Part shown: positions 1 to 4,699 of the stretch, piece by piece
How positions within the stretch are numbered: position 1 is the stretch's first letter
Layout: each line of letters opens with the position of its first letter
Origin: an uncultured Collinsella sp.
GTDB taxonomy: Bacteria; Actinomycetota; Coriobacteriia; Coriobacteriales; Coriobacteriaceae
Assembly: GCA_900551185.1 (NCBI GenBank)
Contig: URVF01000070.1
Coordinates: forward strand, 1 to 7,899
DNA: 7,899 nucleotides
Direction: 5' to 3'
Notes under the pieces: generated by a model
Databases searched by the model: none
What the model was told of the DNA's origin: nothing
What the model saw: the letters and a program-made list of their open reading frames with translations, nothing else
Made by a program: the position numbers and the translations under genes

Positions 1-25
1 AGCGTCAGATGTGTATAAGAGACAG
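1..25 (+). other. Nextera read-1 adapter remnant (not genomic)
   Basis: These bases match the 3' part of the Illumina Nextera read-1 adapter and end in the 19-base Tn5 mosaic end (positions 7-25, ending GAGACAG). They are library-preparation sequence left on the contig end. Translating through them adds the false residues MYKRQ in front of the first plus-strand gene, and false ends such as SLIHI on the opposite strand. Genomic sequence starts at about base 26. Confidence 0.97.
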
Positions 26-712
26 GGCGATACGGTTACTAGCGATGGCACCGTCGAGGGCGATGTTGAGGTTTGGGCCGACAAGCTCATCCTGGGCAAG
101 AACGCCCACATCACCGGCACCGTGAACGCGCACGTCTCCGAGGACCCTGAGCGTGCCGCGGGAGCCGAAGTCGGCGCGCTCAAGATCGACCGCACCGAGA
201 ACGAGGATACTTCCACCGTTAACGATGTCATCGGCGGTATCGTCGCCGCGGCACTCTCGACCTGCTTTGTCGCTCTGCTGCTCGAGCTCGTCTTTCCGCG
301 CGCGACCGCCAGCGCCGCCGGCATGCTCCACCAGCGCCCCATGCCCCTGTGGGTGAGCGGTCTTCTGAGCACGATTGCTATCGTCCCCGCCGTCCTACTG
401 CTGATTATCTCCATCGCTGGTCTCTCGCTTGCCGGAGCCCTCTTGTGCGGTGTTATTGGCATCGCACTGGTGTCGAGCGCCTTTGCGGGGTGCGCAATCG
501 CGCGCATGGTCGGAAACAGCCAGAACCGCTACGCCATGGCGGCTGTGGGCGGCGTGATCGCAGGCGCCCTCACGGGTCTTCCCCTCGTAGGCGACTTCAT
601 CAGCGGCGTGGCCTTCGTCTTTACACTCGGCTACATCATCCAAATCATCTGGCGCAACGCCCACCTCAAACCGCAGCAGCCGGCTAACACGCCAGGACTC
701 CCCACCGCTTAG
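26..712 (+). CDS. Bactofilin-like (polymer-forming cytoskeletal) membrane protein, 5'-truncated
   Basis: This is the C-terminal 228 residues of a longer protein; the true start lies beyond the contig edge, and the GTG at 11 is adapter. Residues 1-40 of the fragment carry short alternating beta-strand and Gly turns (GTVEGDVEV, then LILGKNAHITGTVNAHV), the pattern of the bactofilin/DUF583 right-handed beta-helix, in which each turn adds a G-x-V-x-G-x-V unit. A charged linker (about 40-66) leads to hydrophobic segments at about 68-90, 108-132, 134-156, 169-186 and 190-209, then a short polar tail. Classical bactofilins are soluble or membrane-associated filaments without several transmembrane helices. 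This version therefore looks like a beta-helical domain tied to a membrane anchor, probably in envelope organisation. The gene converges on typA. The bactofilin call rests on few repeats because the N-terminal part is missing; the membrane topology is clear. Confidence 0.68.
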   Translation, partial: GDTVTSDGTVEGDVEVWADKLILGKNAHITGTVNAHVSEDPERAAGAEVGALKIDRTENEDTSTVNDVIGGIVAAALSTCFVALLLELVFPRATASAAGMLHQRPMPLWVSGLLSTIAIVPAVLLLIISIAGLSLAGALLCGVIGIALVSSAFAGCAIARMVGNSQNRYAMAAVGGVIAGALTGLPLVGDFISGVAFVFTLGYIIQIIWRNAHLKPQQPANTPGLPTA

Positions 713-718
713 CCGCCA

Positions 719-753
719 ACCACCATAAAGGGGCCAGGCACCTTTGTGGTGGT
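719..753 (+). repeat. 13-bp hairpin, REP-like or terminator-like
   Basis: Bases 719-731 (ACCACCATAAAGG) pair with 741-753 (CCTTTGTGGTGGT) around a 9-base loop. On the plus strand all 13 pairs form, including one U-G wobble. It begins six bases after the stop codon of the plus-strand membrane gene, where a 3'-end stabilising hairpin or terminator is expected, but no T-run follows. The loop and flank (GGGGCCAGGCACCTTT) look like a dispersed intergenic palindrome, though I cannot count copies from this window. Confidence 0.6.
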
Positions 754-778
754 GCAGACCAGCTCAGTCCCTGTGCAC

Positions 779-810
779 AAAAAGGGCGCCGACCATTGCG
801 GTCGACGCCC
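779..810 (-). terminator. Rho-independent terminator of typA, possibly bidirectional
   Basis: On the minus strand GGGCGUCGACC (810-800) pairs with GGUCGGCGCCC (794-784) around the 5-base loop GCAAU, giving 11 pairs with one U-G wobble, followed by five U (783-779). It lies about 30 bases past the typA stop. Read on the plus strand the wobble becomes a C-A mismatch and the tail is TTTCTT (811-816). It may therefore also stop transcripts from the convergent membrane gene, less efficiently. Confidence 0.88.
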
Positions 811-840
811 TTTCTTGTTAGACGCTATAAAGCCCAGCGC

Positions 841-2679
841 TTATTTGTTGACCTGACCGGCGCGGACGGCGGCCTTCTTGCGGTCGGTGGCGTTGAGCAG
901 ACGCTTGCGCAGGCGGATGTTCTTGGGAGTAATCTCGACCAGCTCGTCGTCGGCGATGTACTCCAGCGCCTCCTCCAGCGAGAAGGTGCGGGGCGGCACC
1001 AGCTGAACGGAGATATCGGAGGTCGAGGAGCGCTGGTTGCCCAGGTTCTTGGTACGGGCGATATTGACGACCATGTCGCCAGCCTTGCTGCGCTCGCCCA
1101 CGATCATGCCCTCGTAGCACTCGGTGCCTGGCTCAACAAACAGCTGACCGCGCTCCTGCAGCGTACCCAGGGCATAGGCAACGGCCTTCTCGGTGGTCAT
1201 AGAGATCATTGCGCCGTTCTGGCGGTTGCCGATCTCGCCGGCATAGGGACCGTACTCCAGGAAGGTGTGGTAGAACACGCCCTCGCCGTGGGTGACGTTC
1301 ATGATGCGGTTCTTAAGACCCATGATGCCGCGGGTCGGAATCTTAAACTCGAGGTGCGTCACGATGCCCGAGGTATCCATGCTCGTCATGATGCCGCCGG
1401 AGGTGCCGAAGACCTCAACGACCTTGCCCGAGTACTCGTCCGGGCACTCGACGACGGCCTGCTCGACGGGCTCCATCTTGTTGCCGTTCTCGTCCTTCTT
1501 AAACAGAACGCGGGGACGGCCGACCTGGAACTCAAAGCCCTCGCGGCGCATGGACTCCATCAGAACGGACAGGTGCAGAATGCCGCGGCCCGAGACCTCG
1601 ACGCCGCTCTTGTCCTCGAGTTCCTCGATCTTCATGGTCACGTTGTTCTCGGCCTCGTTGAACAGGCGCTCCTTGAGCTGACGGGCGCCCACGATGTCGC
1701 CGTCGCGGCCGACAAGCGGGGAGGTCGAAGCCTCAAAGACGATGGACAGGGTCGGCGGGTCGATCTCGATGGGCTCGAGCTCGACAGGGTTCTCGGGATC
1801 GGTGTAGACATCGCCGATATCGGTGCGGTCGATACCCACGACAGCAGCGATATCGCCGGCGCCGACTTCCTGGCACTCGGTGCGGCCCAGGTAGTCGAAG
1901 GTAAAGAGCTGCTTGACGGTGGCGGTAGCGCTGGAGCCGTCGTTCTTGACAACCAGGATCTGGTCGCCCTGGTGGATGGCGCCAGAGTACACGCGGCCGA
2001 TACCGATGCGGCCGACGAAGTTGGAGTGGTCGATGGTCACGCACTGCATGGCCAGCGGGGCGTTCTCGTCAACCTCGGGCGCGGGCATGTCGTCGATAAT
2101 CATATCGAGCAGCGGGTACATGTCCATGTTGCCGTCGTTGGGGTCAAGACGGGCAAAGCCGTTCATGGCGCTGGCGTAGACCACGTGCTCCATGGCGAAC
2201 TCAAGCTGGTCGTCGGTGGCGCCCAGGTCGGCCATGAGGTCCAGGCAGTCGTTGTAGGCCTTCTCGGGGTTGGCACCCGGACGGTCGATCTTGTTGATGA
2301 CGATCATGATCTTAAGGCCGGTGTCGATAGCGTGACGCAGCACGAAGCGGGTCTGGGGCATGGGGCCCTCAAAGGCGTCGACCAGCAGCAGGGCGCCGTC
2401 GGCCATACGCAGCACGCGCTCGACCTCGCCGCCAAAGTCGGCGTGGCCCGGGGTGTCGATGACGTTGATCTTGACGTCCTTGTACTCGATAGAGATGTTC
2501 TTGGCGAGAATCGTAATGCCGCGCTCGCGCTCCTGGTCGTTGGAATCCAGGACGCGGTCCTCGACCTGCTGGTTGGCACGGAAGGCGTCCGTGGCACGCA
2601 GGAGCTTGTCGACCATCGTCGTCTTGCCGTGGTCGACGTGAGCGATGATGGCGATGTTCCTCAGATTGTCTACGCGCAT
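841..2679 (-). CDS. typA: Ribosome-associated translational GTPase TypA/BipA
   Basis: Complete 612-residue member of the TypA/BipA family, of usual length. These EF-G-like GTPases bind the 70S ribosome and assist 50S assembly, cold growth and stress adaptation. G-domain motifs are all present: G1 AHVDHGKT at 13-20, the G2 region RERGIT at 51-56, G3 DTPGH at 75-79, G4 NKID at 129-132 and G5 SA at about 170-171. A beta-barrel domain II follows (about 200-300), then the EF-G-III/V-like domains and the BipA-specific C-terminal domain. The family-typical C-terminus, with DELVEITPKNIRLRKR, starts near residue 578. The ATG is preceded by AGGGGA (2685-2690) five bases upstream. It is a single gene with a 117-base upstream gap and its own terminator. 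No disrupted motif is seen. The long plus-strand reading frame across it is an antisense shadow. Confidence 0.98.
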   Translation of the reverse strand: MRVDNLRNIAIIAHVDHGKTTMVDKLLRATDAFRANQQVEDRVLDSNDQERERGITILAKNISIEYKDVKINVIDTPGHADFGGEVERVLRMADGALLLVDAFEGPMPQTRFVLRHAIDTGLKIMIVINKIDRPGANPEKAYNDCLDLMADLGATDDQLEFAMEHVVYASAMNGFARLDPNDGNMDMYPLLDMIIDDMPAPEVDENAPLAMQCVTIDHSNFVGRIGIGRVYSGAIHQGDQILVVKNDGSSATATVKQLFTFDYLGRTECQEVGAGDIAAVVGIDRTDIGDVYTDPENPVELEPIEIDPPTLSIVFEASTSPLVGRDGDIVGARQLKERLFNEAENNVTMKIEELEDKSGVEVSGRGILHLSVLMESMRREGFEFQVGRPRVLFKKDENGNKMEPVEQAVVECPDEYSGKVVEVFGTSGGIMTSMDTSGIVTHLEFKIPTRGIMGLKNRIMNVTHGEGVFYHTFLEYGPYAGEIGNRQNGAMISMTTEKAVAYALGTLQERGQLFVEPGTECYEGMIVGERSKAGDMVVNIARTKNLGNQRSSTSDISVQLVPPRTFSLEEALEYIADDELVEITPKNIRLRKRLLNATDRKKAAVRAGQVNK

Positions 2680-2796
2680 GTAGTTCCCCTATCTTCTATC
2701 TATATACAACCGGCACGCGTATGCGACCCACCCAGCAATGCAACGCTCGGCGGGAATATTGAGCCTTTTACCGAAAACTCGTTTATTTTAGCGATT
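2680..2796 (-). promoter_or_regulatory. typA leader / probable promoter region
   Basis: This 117-base gap is AT-richer than its neighbours and separates the small acidic protein gene from typA. On the minus strand it contains the -10-like TATATA just before the leader (about 2699-2704) and the Shine-Dalgarno AGGGGA at 2685-2690. I find no good -35 at the right distance and no convincing terminator for the upstream gene. typA could be driven from here, partly by read-through, or by both. Confidence 0.4.
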
Positions 2797-3246
2797 TTAG
2801 ATGAGAGGGGTTTCCTCACCTGCAGGTTCAGGGTCGCTCCACATAAAACCATCGCCGGCGCCCATGCCCTCATACAGCACATATGCCGAAAAACCGCTCT
2901 CGAGCGTAGTCTCAAAGAAGCTCACGAGCAGAGCATCGTGATAGCCGCCGTCAATCTCGACGCAGCCGGTGTAGCCGATGGCATAGCGAGCGATACGGCC
3001 CAGGCCCTCGTCCTTAAGACCCATCTTGTGCTCGGAGATAAAGTTGGTGGCCGCCTCGAGGCACGCCTCTTCGCCGTCCTCGTCGAGCGCCGCCAGATAA
3101 CGGTTGGAAGCGGCGTCCTCAATTGCCACGACCACGCCAGGGTTTTCACCGGCGGCAAGGTCGTCCAAGAACGCGCCGATCAGATCGCACACCATGGCGT
3201 CGAGCTCGGCGGAGACGTTACCGGCGTCCTGCATATCCTGTGCCAT
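2797..3246 (-). CDS. Small acidic protein of unknown function
   Basis: A 149-residue protein I do not recognise. It is rich in Asp, Glu, Ala and Gly, with no signal peptide and no membrane segment, so probably cytosolic. Residues 11-33 look helical. The stretch from about 36 to 55 (GVVVAIEDAASNRYLAALDE) and the later GYHDALLVSFFETTLESGFSAYVLYEG (about 101-127) alternate like beta strands, suggesting a small alpha/beta domain. Two isolated cysteines (20 and 62) and C95 form no metal-binding pattern. The start ATG is supported by GGGAAGG (3254-3260), seven bases upstream. It follows the membrane-protein gene by 30 bases on the same strand, so it is probably co-transcribed with the nuclease gene. 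The continuous frame, the ribosome-binding site and codon use like its neighbours make it a real gene. Confidence 0.82.
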   Translation of the reverse strand: MAQDMQDAGNVSAELDAMVCDLIGAFLDDLAAGENPGVVVAIEDAASNRYLAALDEDGEEACLEAATNFISEHKMGLKDEGLGRIARYAIGYTGCVEIDGGYHDALLVSFFETTLESGFSAYVLYEGMGAGDGFMWSDPEPAGEETPLI

Positions 3247-3276
3247 CTTTAGACCTTCCCATCGAGTCTGGCGTCG

Positions 3277-3666
3277 TTACAGTTCTTGTGCCTCAGCAGC
3301 GATCTTAGCGGCAGCGTCGCGGGCGCGCATCATATCCATCGCGCGCTTGTCGAGTACCTTGATCTGACTGGTCAGCATGACCGCATCGACCACGCCCCAG
3401 ATCATAAGGCCCGTAGAGATCGAAAACCCAAGCGCACCAACTGTACCACGAAGGCGCGAACAGATTGCCGCGACAAGGGCGGAGACGACAACCATCTTGA
3501 TAAACGAGCCGCGGCGTTCGCGAAGCGTGCGGGCCTGCGTCACATAGGCAATGCGAGCCGCCTCAGAAGCCTCCGAGCGCATCTGGGCCTCGCGCGCAAT
3601 GGTCGCCGCCTCAGCCGACATACCGCCGGCCATCAGCGAACGCTCCGCAGCCTGGACGCCCCGCAT
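3277..3666 (-). CDS. Small two-helix membrane protein of unknown function
   Basis: A 129-residue protein of unrecognised family. A charged, Ala/Glu/Arg-rich helical N-terminal half (about 1-53, possibly coiled coil) is followed by two hydrophobic segments at about 56-72 and 76-98 with a short RLRG turn. A charged helical tail (about 101-129, rich in Lys, Arg, Ala, Met) ends it. This predicts a helical hairpin in the membrane with both ends on the same side, probably cytoplasmic. Its ATG follows the nuclease stop with no spacing (TAA then ATG, 3669-3664) and has no Shine-Dalgarno, which suggests translational coupling. Alternatively translation starts at Met12, which has GGAG seven to ten bases upstream. 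It sits inside the nuclease operon. No function can be assigned. Confidence 0.78.
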   Translation of the reverse strand: MRGVQAAERSLMAGGMSAEAATIAREAQMRSEASEAARIAYVTQARTLRERRGSFIKMVVVSALVAAICSRLRGTVGALGFSISTGLMIWGVVDAVMLTSQIKVLDKRAMDMMRARDAAAKIAAEAQEL

Positions 3667-4167
3667 TTAGAAGTCATCGGGGGAGAGCGTATGGACGAAC
3701 TCGTCGAACTTCTCGAACTCTTGCTCGTCGTCGACTTCCTCGGCATGGGCAGAAACGGTGCCCAGGCGATTCATGATGTCGTCTTCAACGAACATGGGGG
3801 CATTACTGCGTACGGCGAGGGCGATGGCGTCGCTCGGACGCGCATCGATCTTATGCTCGTTGCCATCGGCCAACACGACAACCGTCGCGTAAAACACGGG
3901 CGGCTCGGCGCGAACGATTTCGATGCGTTCGAGCTTGGCACCCAGGGCACCAACAGTATCGAGCAACAGGTCATGGGTAATCGGGCGCTCGGCGCGACCG
4001 CTATCGATGCCGCGGCTGATGGCAGCAGCTTCAAACGAACCAGTCTGAATGGAAAGGGAACGCAGTGGCGCGGGCGAGTCCGATTTGCTGCAGCGCTCGC
4101 GAAGCACGATAAGCGATGGCACGGGACCGGCGGCCATGACGATGGTCTCTATGTCGACACGAACCAT
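3667..4167 (-). CDS. Bifunctional nuclease (BFN/DUF151) family protein
   Basis: 166 residues matching the bifunctional nuclease family, whose members have reported DNase and RNase activity (plant BFN-related domain; structural type Thermotoga TM0160). The hallmark is the block DARPSDAIALAVRSNAPMFV at residues 108-127, preceded by RPITHDLLLDTVGALGA (61-77) and the strands RIEIVRA and FYATVVVLADG (81-102). The C-terminus is an acidic tail (143-166) found in many actinobacterial and coriobacterial forms. I chose the ATG at 4167 because it has a strong GGAGG (4174-4178) six bases upstream; an in-frame ATG ten codons earlier has none. It leads an operon with two unknown genes, the first starting directly at its stop codon. 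The biological substrate is not evident from sequence. Confidence 0.9.
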   Translation of the reverse strand: MVRVDIETIVMAAGPVPSLIVLRERCSKSDSPAPLRSLSIQTGSFEAAAISRGIDSGRAERPITHDLLLDTVGALGAKLERIEIVRAEPPVFYATVVVLADGNEHKIDARPSDAIALAVRSNAPMFVEDDIMNRLGTVSAHAEEVDDEQEFEKFDEFVHTLSPDDF

Positions 4168-4173
4168 GGAACA

Positions 4174-4178
4174 CCTCC
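4174..4178 (-). promoter_or_regulatory. Shine-Dalgarno site fixing the BFN gene start
   Basis: GGAGG on the minus strand lies six bases before the ATG at 4167. It decides between this start and the longer frame opening at 4197, which would place the site inside the coding sequence. Confidence 0.85.
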
Positions 4179-4223
4179 GGTACGTAGCGGTTAACACGCG
4201 GCAGTCCGCCGCATTGAATAGCT

Positions 4224-4253
4224 ATACTACCCAAACTTTCGCACAGCACACAA
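4224..4253 (-). promoter_or_regulatory. Candidate promoter of the BFN operon
   Basis: On the minus strand TTGTGT (4253-4248) and TAGTAT (4229-4224) are 18 bases apart and lie about 57 bases before the BFN start codon, in an AT-richer gap. The leader also contains a small GCGGC/GCCGC hairpin near 4199-4213. The -35 and -10 are each imperfect, so this is a candidate only. Confidence 0.4.
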
Positions 4254-4281
4254 AACCAAAATGAGATTTATCGCAGACAAG

Positions 4282-4311
4282 AAAAAAGCCCCGAGGCAAT
4301 GCCCCAGGGCT
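4282..4311 (-). terminator. Rho-independent terminator after tRNA-Ile
   Basis: On the minus strand AGCCCUGGGGC (4311-4301) pairs with GCCUCGGGGCU (4297-4287) around a 3-base AUU loop, 11 pairs with two wobbles. A run of U follows (4287-4282). It starts about 15 bases after the encoded CCA end of the tRNA, so it ends the tRNA transcript and insulates the BFN operon promoter. Confidence 0.92.
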
Positions 4312-4325
4312 CTTCACAGTTTTGA

Positions 4326-4402
4326 TGGTGGACCTGACAAGATTCGAACTTGTGACCTCCCGGTTATCAGCCGGACGCTCTAACCAACTGAGCTACAGGT
4401 CC
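4326..4402 (-). tRNA. tRNA-Ile (anticodon GAU), CCA encoded
   Basis: The 77-base minus-strand sequence folds as a full cloverleaf. The acceptor stem is GGACCTG/CAGGTCC with discriminator A and genomic CCA (4328-4326). The D-arm contains AGCTCAGTTGGTTAGAGC. The anticodon stem TCCGG/CCGGG encloses loop CTGATAA with anticodon GAT, and the T-arm contains GTTCGAATC. The GAU anticodon reads AUC and AUU isoleucine codons. Downstream of gyrA is a common location for tRNA-Ile in Gram-positive genomes. It has its own promoter and terminator here. Frames translating as GPVAQLVRASG across it are the well-known spurious tRNA translation. Confidence 0.98.
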
Positions 4403-4416
4403 ATCGCGCAAGGGAT

Positions 4417-4446
4417 ATATTAGACGAGTCGTTACGCGCGCGTCAA
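4417..4446 (-). promoter_or_regulatory. Promoter of tRNA-Ile
   Basis: On the minus strand TTGACG (4446-4441) and TAATAT (4422-4417) are separated by 18 bases. The expected start near 4410 is about eight bases before the mature tRNA 5' end, a typical short tRNA leader. The spacer is a GC-rich CGCGCG tract. The -35 lies three bases from the outer end of the adjacent inverted repeat. Confidence 0.75.
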
Positions 4447-4449
4447 CAA

Positions 4450-4633
4450 CTTTTTTGAAAATCTTTGGGAGGGGTGGTCGCTGGGCTGGCGAGATGGTTT
4501 TGGTTTGCTGCTCGGACAGTCCTGCGCAAGACGAAGGCCACATTAAGTGGCCTTCTTTACGTGCGGAACTCGCGACAAACCAAAACCATCTCGCCAGCCC
4601 AGCGACCATGGGGTCCCAAGGTTTTCAAAAAAG
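4450..4633. repeat. 184-bp nested inverted-repeat element between gyrA and tRNA-Ile
   Basis: Perfect 33-bp inner arms lie at 4475-4507 and 4576-4608, beginning TGGTCGCTGGGCTGGCGAG and ending in the mirror CTCGCCAGCCCAGCGACCA. Outside them, an internal mismatch of GGGG (4471-4474) against TGGGG (4609-4613) is followed by a second paired segment. It comprises GGGA with TCCC, CTT with AAG, a wobble, and 12 perfect pairs (4450-4461 with 4622-4633). The 68-base centre contains a 9-bp hairpin GAAGGCCAC-ATTAA-GTGGCCTTC (4533-4555), with flanks that partly pair. The whole can fold into one long hairpin or a cruciform. No protein-coding frame here is credible: short frames read through both arms and into the tRNA. 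It could be a miniature mobile element, a dispersed structured repeat or a non-coding RNA; copy number decides. Confidence 0.93.
4533..4555. repeat. Central 9-bp hairpin of the inverted-repeat element
   Basis: GAAGGCCAC (4533-4541) and GTGGCCTTC (4547-4555) are perfect complements around ATTAA. On the plus strand TTT follows (4556-4558), which is too short for a convincing terminator. Flanks TGCGC (4522-4526 region) and GTGCG (4561-4565 region) pair with wobbles on the plus strand, extending the central arm. Confidence 0.85.
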
Positions 4634-4659
4634 CGGTCGGCGCGCAGTGCGCCGACCGC
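4627..4659 (-). terminator. Rho-independent terminator of the gyrBA operon
   Basis: On the minus strand GCGGUCGGCGC (4659-4649) pairs perfectly over 11 bases with GCGCCGACCGC (4643-4633) around loop ACUGC, followed by six U (4632-4627). It starts about 40 bases after the gyrA stop. Its U-tract is also the outer end of the right arm of the adjacent inverted repeat. Confidence 0.94.
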
Positions 4660-4699
4660 CGATATATGGTGTCTGATATTTTCTACCAGCTAGGGCCTC

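Noticed and set aside
5..331. 108-codon minus-strand open frame at the left end
   Set aside because: It is antisense to the bactofilin-like gene and ends in adapter-derived SLIHI.
796..3252. 818-codon plus-strand open frame opposite typA
   Set aside because: It is antisense to typA and to the adjoining acidic-protein gene. The product is a low-information string rich in Val, Leu, Asp, His and Gly, as expected from reverse-reading GC-rich codons, with no domain and no Shine-Dalgarno.
3286..4194. 302-codon plus-strand open frame across the nuclease operon
   Set aside because: It is antisense to two better supported genes (BFN family and membrane protein), with no recognisable domain or ribosome-binding site.
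4533..4558. Plus-strand terminator in the centre of the element
   Set aside because: The 9-bp hairpin is followed by only three T, then ACGTG, and no plus-strand gene precedes it.
4450..4633. Insertion sequence or CRISPR repeat
   Set aside because: There is no transposase and no regularly spaced repeats with spacers; it is one inverted pair with a short loop.
4367..4676. Short open frames through the inverted-repeat element (73, 80 and 134 codons)
   Set aside because: They run through both arms of a palindrome and into the tRNA or gyrA; the products include the known spurious tRNA translation GPVAQLVRASG and have no independent start signals.
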